Assembly (NCBI GenBank): GCA_910575075.1
Contig: CAJTCY010000023.1
Span: 1 to 64,000, forward strand
DNA from: Lachnospiraceae bacterium
GTDB taxonomy: Bacteria; Bacillota; Clostridia; Lachnospirales; Lachnospiraceae
Length of the DNA stretch: 64,000 bases
Reading direction: 5' to 3'
The position numbers and the translations under genes are program-made. The notes beneath the pieces were generated by a model. That model was not told the origin of the DNA, ran no database searches, and saw only the letters and a list, made by a program, of their open reading frames with translations. Shown here piece by piece: positions 33,884 to 44,268 of the stretch. Positions within the stretch are counted from its first letter, which is position 1. Every line of letters begins with the position of its first letter.

Positions 33884-36800
33884 TCACGATACGAAAACCA
33901 TCTCCTGCAGGCAGAAGGAATACAATATTTTTTCCTTCACGGGTTTTTGCAGCGCCCGTTCAACGGCCTCCTGATACAATTCCATCTGCCCGCGGTAGCG
34001 CTCTGCCAGTTGTCCGCCTGTCTGCACCCGGTCTGTCTTATAATCCAGCAGCACAATTCCGTCTGCCTCTTCAAAAAACACATCGACAATTCCCTGAACC
34101 AGCAGCATTTCCTGACTGCTGCTCTCTTTTAACACCTCATTTGCAGGTTTTCCCATAACAAAGGGCTTTTCTTTGTACAGCTTTCCCTCCCGCGCAGCTT
34201 TTTGCATTCTCTGTCCCAAAGAAGTGGCAAGGAATTTTCTCAGTGAATGGACAGGAACCAGTTCCAAAAGCTCTCTTTCAATTTTTTGGTTCTCCACCAT
34301 AAGCTTAAGCTGCTCTTTGCATGTATCGTAAGGCTGGGTAAAATCATAACATTCCAGTACGCGGTGCATGGCTGTTCCCCGCTTTGCGCCTGCATTTTCC
34401 TCTCGTACTCCCTCCATAAATGCCGGAATGTAATGATCCTCTTCTTCCTTACATACTTTACCCTCTTTCGTCTCTGCATCCTGCTGTTTTTCTTTCTCCC
34501 AGACCAATTGCTGCATCTGTTCTTCTGCCGCACTACTGTCCATGGCACGACCTTTCAATTCTGACACTGACACCTTCGTACGCATCACCGTCTCCTCCTC
34601 ATATGGGTACTGGTAGGACAAACGCTTTGCCACTTTCTGTTCCCACTGTGGATCCGCATGTTTCAGCCTTACAAACAGCTCTATTTTCGTCAGCTCTTCT
34701 TTTGCAAGACGCCGTTCTGAGGCAGTCTGAAGCTGAGACTGGGTAACGAGCTGTACCGGATATTTCCCAGGATAGGAGGCGGCTGCCATCAGAAGAAACT
34801 GCAGAAAAGTGCCGGCATTCAATCGTTTGAGGAAAGAAAGAAATTTCCGGTCTTTGGGCACCGCATCCCCAGAAGTTTGCTCCTGTTGTGATTCTCCCAA
34901 AATATCTGCTCCCAGCTCTTCTAATTTCTGCGCTGCCTTTTTCAATACTCCAGTGATAATCAATTTCTCCCTGGCACGGGTCAGCGCCACATACAAAACC
35001 CGCAGTTCCTCTCCGGTATTTTCCATAGCAATTTTTCTTGCCAGAAACTGCCTGGTAAGACCCGGCGTTCTCAGTCTGCGTTTTAAGTCTGTCACATCCA
35101 TGCCAATCCCCAGTCCCGGGTGGAGTACCACCCGTTCCCGGATATCCTGGCTGTTAAACATCTTACCCATACCAGACACAAATACCACTGGAAATTCCAG
35201 GCCCTTGCTCTTATGAATGCTCATAATCCGCACAGCATCCTCCGCTTCCTCTCCTTCCGCCAGAGGAAAATCCACCTCATATTTCTGAAGCTGTTCCATA
35301 TAACGGATGAAATGGAATAACCCCCGATAACTGGTGCCCTCATAGGCAATCGCCTTCTCAACCAGCATTTGAAGATTTGCCTGTTTCACTTCTCCGTCTG
35401 GCAGCGCATAGACATAGGCCTGATAACCAGTCTCTTCCAGAAGTTCATACAGAAGCTGATGAATTGGCGTATAGCTGACTTTTTTTCTGAACCTCTGTAT
35501 AAGCTGCAGAAATTTCTGCAGCTTCTCCCTTGATTTCTGAGATAATACAGGGACTTTCTCTGATCTGCACAGCTCTTCTTCGTTCTGGTAATGGAGCACG
35601 GCCTGATAGAATTTTTCTTCCGGAAACTGAACTCTAAGAATGGCAAGCTCCTCACCTGTCAGTCCTACAACAGGAGAAGCCAGCACTGCTGCCAAAGGAA
35701 TATCCTGCCTGGGATTATCCAAAATTTTCAGAAGGTTCAAAGCAGTCTGCACCTCAAAGGCGGAAAAATATCCTGTCCCTGCCGCTGCCCGGGCTGGGAT
35801 TCCCATCTCTCCCAAAACCTTCACAAACGTATCTGCCCAGCCGTTCAGGGAGCGCAGTAAAATCACAATATCGGAATAATGCACCTGCCGAAGGCTCCCC
35901 TCGCTCTCATCAGAAGGCATCTGGCCTGTCACTTGCTGGTTTTTCATCAGAACATGGATTTCATTTCCCACTGCCTTTGCCTCCAGCTCCTGAACCCTGG
36001 TCTCCGGATCATCCTCTTCTGGCTCCACCACCACAAATCTGGTGTCAAACATGCCTGTTTCTCCCTGGGGAAATACGGCGCCAGGATAAAGGGCTGCCTG
36101 CTCGTCATACGTAATATTTCCAATGTCCTGGTTCATAATCTTATAGAAAATATCATTAACCGTCTCTAAAACCTCCCGGCGGCTGCGGAAATTCTTATGG
36201 AGATCCACCCGCTGGTTCTCGCTGTCCTCCTGACTGTAGGTATGATACTTTTCCATGAAAAGCTCCGGCCGTGCCATACGGAAACGGTATATGCTCTGCT
36301 TGACGTCGCCCACCATAAAAATATTGTGCCCCTGTTCCGCCTCCCTGGAAACTGCACGCAAGATGGTTTCCTGAACATAGTTAGAATCCTGATATTCATC
36401 AATCATAATTTCCTGATAATTTTTCCGCAGCTCTTCCGCCGTCTGGCTCGGCTCATGTGTCTTCTCATCCACCAGGATCTTCAAGGCAAAATGCTCCAGA
36501 TCATTGAAATCAAGCATATTTTTTTCCCGCTTTTTCTCTGAAAAAGCCTGGATAAATGCAAGCGTCACTTCAATCAGCATATCCGCCGCGGGACGGCACT
36601 TTTCCATATCTCTTCTCATATCATCCGGGCTTTGGAAAAAAAACTGCTCCGTGATTTTTTTGACAGAAGCCTTTACCTCATTGCGCAGTTTCTGCACCTG
36701 CTCCTTCTTCGCCGGATCTCCTGCAAATTTCCGCAATGATGGCAGGCGCGCAAAAGAAAATCCGCGGATATGTTCGTAGTATTCCTGATACGACCGGCTC

Positions 36801-37588
36801 TCTGCGATTGCTTCCATAGCTGCTGCTTCCTGTTCCATCCGTTCCGAATAGGCGGCCGGACCATCTTCTGCAAGACAGATACCGTGACACTGTTTCATCT
36901 GTTCTTTCCATTGAAATGTAAGGTTCCCCAGATACTCCAGCAGTTCCCCTGTCATCGGCAGACGTTCAAATTCCTCCTGGCTTGCCGCATGAAACGGCTG
37001 TTTACACCCCAAAAGCCATTCCTCCACCCAGGGATAACTCATGGCAAAACGAAACAGTTTTAATATCGTATCCTTAAACGGCTGGTCCGTCTTACCAGTT
37101 GCAAGCGTCTCTGAAAGAGCCAAAAACTCTGGTTTCGCCTCCTTGTAATACTGTTCCAGCACCTGATCGAGCACATCGCTCTGCAATAGCTTTAATTCTC
37201 CTTCTTCTGCCACCCTGAAATCCGGGTCCAGATCAATCCGGTGGAAATAATTCCGTATCACATACAGACAAAAGCTGTGTATGGTGGTAATCTGCGCCGT
37301 ATGCAGCAAGGTCTGCTGCCGCTGCAGATGAATGCTCTCCGGCTGCTTCTCCAGCGCTTCGGCCAAAGCGATGCCTATCCGTTCCCGCATTTCTGCCGCC
37401 GCCGCATTGGTAAAGGTTACAATCAGCAGATGGTCAATGTCCACCGGATGTTTTGTATCTGTGATTTTCTGGATAATACGTTCTACCAAAACGGCTGTCT
37501 TGCCGCTTCCTGCCGCCGCTGACACCAGCAGGTTCCGGTTCTTAAGCACAATCACCTGCTGCTGCTGTGTGGTCCATTTCTTCTCCAT
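33884..37588 (-). CDS. addA: ATP-dependent helicase/nuclease subunit A
   Basis: 1234 residues. With AddB it processes double-strand DNA ends for recombination. UvrD-type helicase motifs are seen: Walker A in SAAAGSGKTAVL, the DEYQDSN Walker B motif, GDVKQSIYRFR, and the late motif VALTRAREKLI. The C-terminal nuclease domain shows VQGIVDVFFEE and LLDYKTDRV. The start is 4 nt after the addB stop codon, with AGGAGG inside the end of addB, so translation is coupled. Confidence 0.96.
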   Translation of the reverse strand: MEKKWTTQQQQVIVLKNRNLLVSAAAGSGKTAVLVERIIQKITDTKHPVDIDHLLIVTFTNAAAAEMRERIGIALAEALEKQPESIHLQRQQTLLHTAQITTIHSFCLYVIRNYFHRIDLDPDFRVAEEGELKLLQSDVLDQVLEQYYKEAKPEFLALSETLATGKTDQPFKDTILKLFRFAMSYPWVEEWLLGCKQPFHAASQEEFERLPMTGELLEYLGNLTFQWKEQMKQCHGICLAEDGPAAYSERMEQEAAAMEAIAESRSYQEYYEHIRGFSFARLPSLRKFAGDPAKKEQVQKLRNEVKASVKKITEQFFFQSPDDMRRDMEKCRPAADMLIEVTLAFIQAFSEKKREKNMLDFNDLEHFALKILVDEKTHEPSQTAEELRKNYQEIMIDEYQDSNYVQETILRAVSREAEQGHNIFMVGDVKQSIYRFRMARPELFMEKYHTYSQEDSENQRVDLHKNFRSRREVLETVNDIFYKIMNQDIGNITYDEQAALYPGAVFPQGETGMFDTRFVVVEPEEDDPETRVQELEAKAVGNEIHVLMKNQQVTGQMPSDESEGSLRQVHYSDIVILLRSLNGWADTFVKVLGEMGIPARAAAGTGYFSAFEVQTALNLLKILDNPRQDIPLAAVLASPVVGLTGEELAILRVQFPEEKFYQAVLHYQNEEELCRSEKVPVLSQKSREKLQKFLQLIQRFRKKVSYTPIHQLLYELLEETGYQAYVYALPDGEVKQANLQMLVEKAIAYEGTSYRGLFHFIRYMEQLQKYEVDFPLAEGEEAEDAVRIMSIHKSKGLEFPVVFVSGMGKMFNSQDIRERVVLHPGLGIGMDVTDLKRRLRTPGLTRQFLARKIAMENTGEELRVLYVALTRAREKLIITGVLKKAAQKLEELGADILGESQQEQTSGDAVPKDRKFLSFLKRLNAGTFLQFLLMAAASYPGKYPVQLVTQSQLQTASERRLAKEELTKIELFVRLKHADPQWEQKVAKRLSYQYPYEEETVMRTKVSVSELKGRAMDSSAAEEQMQQLVWEKEKQQDAETKEGKVCKEEEDHYIPAFMEGVREENAGAKRGTAMHRVLECYDFTQPYDTCKEQLKLMVENQKIERELLELVPVHSLRKFLATSLGQRMQKAAREGKLYKEKPFVMGKPANEVLKESSSQEMLLVQGIVDVFFEEADGIVLLDYKTDRVQTGGQLAERYRGQMELYQEAVERALQKPVKEKILYSFCLQEMVFVS

Positions 37589-37592
37589 GCGC

Positions 37593-40500
37593 CTACATCT
37601 CCTCCTGCATCTTTCTCAGAATTTCTCCGTCATCCTTGATATTTTCCAACTTCCGGTAATCTTGTCCGGGCCTACCGGCATCAAATCCGCAGATCCCGTG
37701 ATAGGGGCAATAATCACATCCGGTATTTTCCCCCAGCTGATAGGGATTGGCTGAAATCTCTCCCTGAAAAATCTTCTTGCCGATCTCCTGTATTTTGTGA
37801 TTCACATAACCCGACAGAATCCGAAATTCTTCATTCCCGGCTTTTTTTGCTTTCGCGCTGACGCTCTCATCCTCTATCTGAGAGGCCACGCCCTTTAATT
37901 TCAGTTCCTTTAAGATTTCCTCCTGAATTTGGACGTCCGTTTTCTTTGCATCTCCTTTTATCATGGGATCGTCAAGGTGATAATAGTACATGCCGCCAGG
38001 CAGAACCTGCTTCTGCGGATATTTTTTCTTGAGCAGCTCCACCGCGGAATTCAAATATACCACAAGCTGAAGCTGCAATCCATGATAGAGTGACAAAAGC
38101 TGAAAATCCTGATTGCCAGATTTGTAATCCACTACCTTCACATAGACCGCGTCCTCCGTTTTACGCGTATCAATGCGGTCAATCCTGCCCCGGAGCCTCA
38201 TTTTCTCCTGATCATTTAAAATAAAATTTACAGATTCCAAATCTTCCACAAAAGAAAAGGAAATCTCGTAGCCCTCTGGGGAAAAATGACTGGTTCTGAT
38301 CTGCTCTGCAATCGTCTCTACCGTTCGTTTCAAAATACGCTTCATCCGCTCCACCAGATACGCCGTTCTTGCTTCCTCTAAAAGCAGACTGTCAAAGCCA
38401 GCTCCCAACGCTTCCTCCACTGCCTGTTCGATCAGCCGTTCCTGCTCTTCCTCTGGCACGTCAAACCAATGATATCCTGCCCTTTCCATGGCATTGGCGT
38501 ACCGTTCTAAGACTTGATGAAACATGGTCCCCATATCCACCGGAGCAAATTCTCCCAGGCTGCGCTCCTGCAGTTTCAGGCCGTACTGCAGAAAATGGCT
38601 GCAGGCACAGGCGCTGAACTGCTCTAAACGGGTAACGCTGTTCTCCAGCACACTGCCATACAGTTCTCTGGTCACCTGTTTTCCCATATTCTGCTTCTGA
38701 TACTGGTAAAATGCCGCTTCCAGAAATGGAAGCAGCTGATCACGCCACTGCGGCTGTTTCTCATACCAGTGATACAACCCCATCCATTCCTGAGACACTT
38801 CTCCCCTTTTTGCTTTTTTCAGCCCTTCTACCAGAAATTTTTTGCTGCTTTTCGGTGTAATAACCTGCTCAAATCCAGGCAATTCCTCAATTTTTACTGG
38901 AGTAAAACCTGGAAACATTTTCTGAATGGCTCCCACAAGATAAGATTTGCGGCTCTCTTTCCCCTCCTGATTTACCCGAAACCAGGTGATATACAACCGT
39001 TCTGACGGCTTGGTAAGATTCAGATAGAGATAGAATTTCTGGATAAAACTCCGTTCCCGGTCTGTGGGGGAAAGTTCCATCTCATTAGCTGCAAACAATT
39101 CCCGGTCTGCCTGAGAGATAATCCCTCCGTGCTCCACCGCCTTGGGAATCAGCCCGTCATTGACACCCGCAAAAAATAATACTTTAATATGGGACAGACG
39201 GCTTCTCTCGATATCCCCGAACACCACTCTGTCATATCCTGGAGGAATGATCCCAATTGCTGCTGCTTCCAGGCCCGCCTCCAGAATCTCACGGTATTCC
39301 CTGACACGCATCTGCTCTTCTCCTAAAAGCTCCACCATCTTATCCAGCAGATCCATCACCGTCTTGTAAATCTGTGCATATTCCCTGGCAAGCGCTCCTT
39401 CTCCCTGCTGTTGAAACGTTTCTTCATACTCTCTGAGCATCCCCTCCACGTTCAGGGAAAAAATCAGCTCATACAAGACTGTGGATTCCTCCCTCACAGT
39501 ATGGCCTTTCCCCTGAAAAATCTCACGCAGCGGTGTAAACTCCTCCACAAACTGTTCCCGCAGCCGGTTGATCTCATCCAGCTCTTCCTGATTATTCACA
39601 CTGCCGCGGCGCACCCATTTCTTCTGCCATTTCCAAAAGCCCCGGATATTTTCCGCAAGCATATAATTTTCCAGTAAATCAACAGCTTCCATAGAAAAGC
39701 CAGATAATCCGCAGCGCAGGTATCCCAGCACCGCTTCATAAGAAAAATCCTGCTCCACAATCAGCAGAACTCCCCTTAAAAATTCTGTCATAGGATGAAA
39801 CAAAATATCCTTCCTGGTATCCAGAAATAAAGGGATCTCAAAAGTATCAAAAATTTCCTCCGCGTAATTTCCGTACAATTCCACGTCTCCGCAGACAATG
39901 GCAATATCTTGATAGCGATACCCTTCGTCCCTTACCAGCTCCTTAATCTTTGCTGCCACAAACTCCAGTTCCTGCCTGGGGTTTGCCAGAGAATACAGAA
40001 AAATATCCTCGCCCTTTTCCTTCTCTGATTCAGTCTGAGTATACACTTGCGGTTTCATTCTGAACAAGTTCTGTTCCAGCCACAACAACGCCGGAGAATC
40101 TGTAAAACGGCTTTTCTCGCTATGGGGAATCCAGACAGGCTCTTTTATATCCACATGCTGGTCTGCTGCAATTTTTGTCAGAGCCGCCGCCGTTTTCTTA
40201 CTCATGTAGAATAGATCCTGTATGCCCCTGTCATGATAGGGGTCTTCTCTCTGATCCAGGGTCACGGTCACCAGGATTTCTCTGGCAAGCTTCAGCAATC
40301 GCTGCAGAAGATAATACTGCACTGGGGTAAATCCGGTAAATCCGTCGAGGACAATCACTGAATCCCGAAGGATTTCCGACCGTTCTGCTTCCTGGGCAAA
40401 TACTTCCAGCAATTCTTCTGCTGTAATAAATTTCCCTTCCAGATAATCTAAAAAACCCTGATACATAGTCTGGATATCCTGCATTTTATAGCGGAAAGAC

Positions 40501-40949
40501 GGCAGATGTTTCTTCTCTCCAATCAGTACATCCAGATGCTTAGGTGCAATGCGGTACTGGGTCAGTTCAGATATAATCGACTTCATCTCCGTGATATATC
40601 CCGTCTTCTTCATGCTTGCCTTCAGCAGTTTTAGATTCTCCTGCTGTTCTTCCGCCACCCGCCGCAGTACCAGATTTTTGCCCGTCTCTTCCAGAATATT
40701 CAGATTTCCCATGCCCAGCTCGCCAAAAATCCGGTAGGCAAGACGGTTGAAGCTTACCACATCCACATTCATAATGCTGTGCTTTTCCTGTCTCGCCACC
40801 AACTCCCGCTGTGTCTGCATGGTGAATTGTTCTGGCACCAGAACAAAAAAGGTGCGGTCCGGCTCCTGCCTCGACTGTTCTAAAATTCTCCGATACGCAT
40901 AGTCTGACTTTCCGCTGCCGGAACCCCCGAAAATTAACTGTAATGACAT
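37593..40949 (-). CDS. addB: ATP-dependent nuclease subunit B
   Basis: 1118 residues, partner of AddA. A Walker A motif is at the very start (FGGSGSGKSDYA). A degenerate helicase region follows, and a C-terminal RecB-type nuclease domain (VKVVDYKSGN). The four cysteines of the AddB iron-sulfur staple are seen as SACACSHFLQYG (one or two) and CDYCPYHGIC near the end. The ATG at 40949 is chosen over 40967 because AAGGAG lies 8 nt upstream and the family starts at MSLQLIFG. Confidence 0.95.
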   Translation of the reverse strand: MSLQLIFGGSGSGKSDYAYRRILEQSRQEPDRTFFVLVPEQFTMQTQRELVARQEKHSIMNVDVVSFNRLAYRIFGELGMGNLNILEETGKNLVLRRVAEEQQENLKLLKASMKKTGYITEMKSIISELTQYRIAPKHLDVLIGEKKHLPSFRYKMQDIQTMYQGFLDYLEGKFITAEELLEVFAQEAERSEILRDSVIVLDGFTGFTPVQYYLLQRLLKLAREILVTVTLDQREDPYHDRGIQDLFYMSKKTAAALTKIAADQHVDIKEPVWIPHSEKSRFTDSPALLWLEQNLFRMKPQVYTQTESEKEKGEDIFLYSLANPRQELEFVAAKIKELVRDEGYRYQDIAIVCGDVELYGNYAEEIFDTFEIPLFLDTRKDILFHPMTEFLRGVLLIVEQDFSYEAVLGYLRCGLSGFSMEAVDLLENYMLAENIRGFWKWQKKWVRRGSVNNQEELDEINRLREQFVEEFTPLREIFQGKGHTVREESTVLYELIFSLNVEGMLREYEETFQQQGEGALAREYAQIYKTVMDLLDKMVELLGEEQMRVREYREILEAGLEAAAIGIIPPGYDRVVFGDIERSRLSHIKVLFFAGVNDGLIPKAVEHGGIISQADRELFAANEMELSPTDRERSFIQKFYLYLNLTKPSERLYITWFRVNQEGKESRKSYLVGAIQKMFPGFTPVKIEELPGFEQVITPKSSKKFLVEGLKKAKRGEVSQEWMGLYHWYEKQPQWRDQLLPFLEAAFYQYQKQNMGKQVTRELYGSVLENSVTRLEQFSACACSHFLQYGLKLQERSLGEFAPVDMGTMFHQVLERYANAMERAGYHWFDVPEEEQERLIEQAVEEALGAGFDSLLLEEARTAYLVERMKRILKRTVETIAEQIRTSHFSPEGYEISFSFVEDLESVNFILNDQEKMRLRGRIDRIDTRKTEDAVYVKVVDYKSGNQDFQLLSLYHGLQLQLVVYLNSAVELLKKKYPQKQVLPGGMYYYHLDDPMIKGDAKKTDVQIQEEILKELKLKGVASQIEDESVSAKAKKAGNEEFRILSGYVNHKIQEIGKKIFQGEISANPYQLGENTGCDYCPYHGICGFDAGRPGQDYRKLENIKDDGEILRKMQEEM

Positions 40950-40980
40950 GGTTCTTCTCCTTTTCATTCAGTAAACAGCA

Positions 40981-41020
40981 AAACTGCTAACATATGCTAT
41001 CTCCATATGTTAGCAGCTTT
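40981..41020 (-). terminator. Probable terminator upstream of addB
   Basis: CTGCTAACATATG (40984-40996) pairs with CATATGTTAGCAG (41004-41016), flanked by AAA and TTT. It lies between the 96-residue gene at 41079 and addB, so it would separate their transcripts. Confidence 0.7.
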
Positions 41021-41078
41021 TAAAATTAACAATTCATTTTCATCCCAAATAGACATATAGCAGTTATTCAATCAATTA

Positions 41079-41369
41079 CTATTCCACCGGAAGAAAACGG
41101 CCAGCAAATTTATCTGCCCCACAGACGTGGCGTTCCTGTCCTGGCTCTGTAATGATATAATCGCCTTCTCTCAGAAATATCAGTCCTCTGCGGTTCTGAA
41201 TAAAGGGACAAACTACCGTTCCATCTTCCCTGGTTACTTTCAGCAGTTTATCTGTGGGTACCCATCCAGTAGTCAAAATGGAAGTCCATGCCATAAATCC
41301 GTCTTCCATTCCCTTGCCAACTTCATATACTTCTGCTTCTACATCAAAGGAGTTTCTCTTATACTTCAT
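41079..41369 (-). CDS. Small protein resembling phage-type hypotheticals, 96 aa
   Basis: 96 residues, soluble, mixed beta. The C-terminal part (REGDYIITEPGQ followed by VCGADKFAGRF) resembles the PGDYII-type ending of many small phage-derived proteins with no known role. The ribosome-binding site is weak (AGGTGAAA). It may be a domesticated phage gene. Confidence 0.55.
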   Translation of the reverse strand: MKYKRNSFDVEAEVYEVGKGMEDGFMAWTSILTTGWVPTDKLLKVTREDGTVVCPFIQNRRGLIFLREGDYIITEPGQERHVCGADKFAGRFLPVE

Positions 41370-41509
41370 ATTTTCACCTGCTTTCTTGTGTATATCAGCA
41401 ATCTGCAGCTTTGAAAAAGCTGTAGGATAGTCTTTTATTTCTTACTAATAATATACTGCAAACCAGGTAAAAAAACAACCCATCTGCCAGAATTTTCTTA
41501 CAGTTTCTA

Positions 41510-42496
41510 TTAAAACTGTTTCACCAGCCATTTTCCCCATGGAGTAAGGTCTCTGTTTTTCCAACCAGTGACCTTCTTGCTGGAAGACCTCAAAAGCGCA
41601 GAACTTTCATCTTTATTCGATAAGCTCCAGCCCATATAACTGATTTTATTCTTTTTTAAAAATTTCATCCATCTGCTGCCCTCTTCTTTATTCAAATTGC
41701 CGTTGCCGGAAGCGTCTGAAATTCCAAACTCAGAGACAAATAAGGGCAGCCCTTTATCCAGAGCAGTCTGAGCCTTCTGCCGCAGATACTCTCCATGTGT
41801 CCCCGCATAGAAATGAAGGCTGTACATAAGATTTTTATATCCTGTCAGGGGGCTGTCCGCTGCAAGATCCACATCCTGAGACCAGGTAGGCGTTCCAATA
41901 AGAATCACTGCCTTCTTATCCTTAGAACGGATGGCTTTCACTACTTTCCCCGCATAGCTTCTGATATCACTCCAGGAGGTTCCTCCGTTCGGCTCATTGC
42001 AGATTTCGTAGATCACATTGGTATGCTTCTTATACTTTGAAGCCATTTTCTTAAAAAATGAAATTGCCTGTTTCTCATAAGTCTTAGGGTTGGCATCACT
42101 TAAAACATGCCAGTCTATAATGACATAAAGTCCCGCTTTTGTCGCATACTTTACGCCTTTATCAATAGTCTTCTCCAGCGCCCTTTTGTTCTTTGCATCC
42201 GCCGTACAATATCCGTTGTACTCTGCCGTATACATGGCAAGACGAACGGCATTGATCCCCCATTTCTTCTTCATATAGGTAAAACCTTTCTGGTTCACAT
42301 ATTGCGGAAACCAGGACAATCCATGGGTACTGACCCCTTTTAGCTGAACTGTTTTCCCTTTGGCATTCACCAACTGGGTTCCCTTCACTTTCAGCGCTGG
42401 GAGTTTTGCTGCCTGAACTGGCATACATTCCAAAGATGCCAGTAATACAAGAACAAGAAAAAAACTTATAATTCTGCATTTTGCACCTTTTTTCAT
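41510..42496 (-). CDS. Secreted glycoside hydrolase family 5 glycanase
   Basis: 328 residues. A signal peptide (about 1-30, ending VQAA) precedes a single GH5 catalytic barrel of the endoglucanase (Cel5/GH5_2) type. The acid/base glutamate is in YEICNEPNG and the nucleophile in FVSEFGIS. The family signatures GVSTHGLSWF and YVIIDWHVLSD are also present. It would cut beta-1,4-glucans or related chains outside the cell. There is no carbohydrate-binding module, dockerin or cell-wall anchor. The ATG at 42496 is chosen for GGAGGAAG 5 nt upstream. It follows deoD by 36 nt. Confidence 0.9.
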   Translation of the reverse strand: MKKGAKCRIISFFLVLVLLASLECMPVQAAKLPALKVKGTQLVNAKGKTVQLKGVSTHGLSWFPQYVNQKGFTYMKKKWGINAVRLAMYTAEYNGYCTADAKNKRALEKTIDKGVKYATKAGLYVIIDWHVLSDANPKTYEKQAISFFKKMASKYKKHTNVIYEICNEPNGGTSWSDIRSYAGKVVKAIRSKDKKAVILIGTPTWSQDVDLAADSPLTGYKNLMYSLHFYAGTHGEYLRQKAQTALDKGLPLFVSEFGISDASGNGNLNKEEGSRWMKFLKKNKISYMGWSLSNKDESSALLRSSSKKVTGWKNRDLTPWGKWLVKQF

Positions 42497-42532
42497 ATAC
42501 TTCCTCCAATTCCTGCATCTTGCAAAATACAA

Positions 42533-43246
42533 TTAAGCATTGACTGCCGTTTCCAAGGCAATTTCAATCATCTTCCCAAATCCTTCCTGCCGTTGCTTGG
42601 AAGAAAGTTCCTCGGAACGGTATATATGATCTGAAATTGTCAAAATACAAAGTGCCTTTTTCCCTGCTCTCGCTGCATTCAAGTAAAGTGCGCCGCTCTC
42701 CATCTCCACGGCCAACACGCCCATTTTCTTAAAACAATCCTTAGACCGTTCCGAATAGAAAGCGTCTTCTGACAGAATATTTCCCACTTTGGCTTCTGTT
42801 CCAAGCTTCCTTGCACATTCGACTGCCGTACTCAGCAGATGGTAATCTGCAAGAGGCGCCAAATGCCCTGGACAGCCAAATTGGTCTGGAAAACTGGAAA
42901 CCACAGAAGCCCCCATTCCCATCACGATATCCATCACATTCACATCATCTTGAATCGCACCTGCTGACCCTACCCTTATAATCTGTTCCACATCATAAAA
43001 ATGAAATAATTCATAAGAATAAATCCCAATCGAGGGCATTCCCATGCCAGAACCCATAACAGAGACTTCTTTTCCTTTATAAGTTCCTGTATAAGCAAGC
43101 ATTCCCCGTACCTGATTGATACAGCGAGCCTGCTCCAAATAAGTCTCAGCAATGAATTTTGCACGCAGCGGATCCCCTGGCATCAAAACTGTTTCTGCAA
43201 AGTCCCCTGCTTTTGCCTCAATATGAGGCGTCGGTATATTCGCCAT
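42533..43246 (-). CDS. deoD: Purine-nucleoside phosphorylase, DeoD type
   Basis: 237 residues. It splits purine (deoxy)ribonucleosides with phosphate for salvage. Seen are the phosphate site PGDPLRAKFIAE, the motif GSGMGMPSIGIYSYEL, and the catalytic Asp region SDHIYRSEE with VEMESGALY for ribose binding. The length is normal for the hexameric type. The ribosome-binding site is AAAGGAGG. Confidence 0.97.
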   Translation of the reverse strand: MANIPTPHIEAKAGDFAETVLMPGDPLRAKFIAETYLEQARCINQVRGMLAYTGTYKGKEVSVMGSGMGMPSIGIYSYELFHFYDVEQIIRVGSAGAIQDDVNVMDIVMGMGASVVSSFPDQFGCPGHLAPLADYHLLSTAVECARKLGTEAKVGNILSEDAFYSERSKDCFKKMGVLAVEMESGALYLNAARAGKKALCILTISDHIYRSEELSSKQRQEGFGKMIEIALETAVNA

Positions 43247-43294
43247 ATAATTTCCTCCTTTTCATTTCTCCGGCTTTTCCTTTTTTGTATCTTC

Positions 43295-43323
43295 ATACTA
43301 TCATACATTGGGGATATTTTCAA
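43295..43323 (-). promoter_or_regulatory. deoD promoter
   Basis: On the minus strand TTGAAA, a 17-nt spacer and TAGTAT, about 50 nt before the start codon. Confidence 0.6.
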
Positions 43324-43654
43324 TGATATCAAGGCTTCCCTTTTTTGATATCTGGATTTTTCAAAACCAAAGAGAAAAGTCTGGCCAGCATTAACACCTC
43401 TTAATTTTTTAGACACATGCATAGCTGCAAACTTTGACTGGTCAAATCCTGTTTGATATTTGTTTGCAGCAAGAATTCCTGATCTTAGAAACATAGTCTA
43501 CTCCTAACTCTTTCCATTGATTAACCCAAATATCATAATCCATACCTTGATACCCAATCATCTTTTTTTCCAATAAATTTCAAACTATATATACAATTTT
43601 TCGCTCAATTTCAAGAAATTCTGTCTAATCAAATTAATATTTATATCTTCCTAT

Positions 43655-43694
43655 TCAGCTTTAACCCTATCGAATCCGATAGGGTTAAAGCTGA
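43655..43694. repeat. Perfect 18-bp inverted repeat with 4-nt loop
   Basis: TCAGCTTTAACCCTATCG and its exact complement around AATC. It lies 92 nt before the IS fragment. It could be a terminator, an operator or an element end; neither side has a clear poly-T run. Confidence 0.75.
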
Positions 43695-43785
43695 GTTACA
43701 AATATTCAAGATTTACTATATTTTACCAAAGGTTGTATTTATAGCAAATCTCATTAACAGTTTCAATATATACAATAAAAGATGG

Positions 43786-44268
43786 ATGTGTGTAATCATT
43801 GTAGCGGTATATGGTTTCGGGGAACAGCCCATGCTTCTGCTGAGCGATCTCAAAATGCAGGAAAAGAAACGCCTGTGCCACATCGTGGCGAAGGCATACC
43901 TGATGAGGTGGCGTATAGAAGAATATTTCAAGTTCAAGAAACAGCAGTTTGGACTTGAGGATTTACGGGTAATGTCCCTGCAGTCCATCCGCAGTCTGAA
44001 CCTGTCCGCCACGCTTGCAACAGGATATATCGGACTGACAGCTTCTGTGCATAAAGACAGTATTTTGCTTCTGGAACTGAAAGAATGTTCCAGGCGTATC
44101 TATGTGGTTCCTAAATTCATATTTTATGCGCTGGGCTATGCCATAGAGCGTGTTTTATCCATGAGCCGTAAAGGTATAAATGGCTTTATTGTGAAAAAAG
44201 ATAAATCACAACAGTTGAATCTGTTTGAACACTTTAAAATAGCTGACTCCGGAGCATATGCATTCTAA
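43786..44268 (+). pseudogene. IS transposase, C-terminal fragment (DDE/IS4-like)
   Basis: 160 residues that match only the C-terminal part of a DDE transposase. The catalytic-Glu region is YLMRWRIEEYFKFKKQQFGLEDLRV. The N-terminal half with both Asp residues is missing; the preceding DNA has no continuous frame and no ribosome-binding site before the apparent ATG. The family (IS4 or a relative) is inferred from the YLMRWRIEEYFK pattern. It is a 5'-truncated remnant. Confidence 0.7.

Larger units (their letters stand above)
43247..43785. other. deoD leader and decayed DNA up to the IS fragment
   Basis: Contains the deoD promoter and the 18-bp palindrome at 43655-43694. Two short minus-strand frames (starting at about 43494 and 43560) look like broken pieces of an older gene: one ends after 38 codons and the other runs into deoD out of frame. 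I do not recognise either. Confidence 0.5.

Noticed and set aside
43183-43494. A 103-codon frame overlapping the start of deoD.
   Set aside because: It covers the deoD promoter and ribosome-binding site in another frame and has no start signal; at best its first part is a decayed gene.
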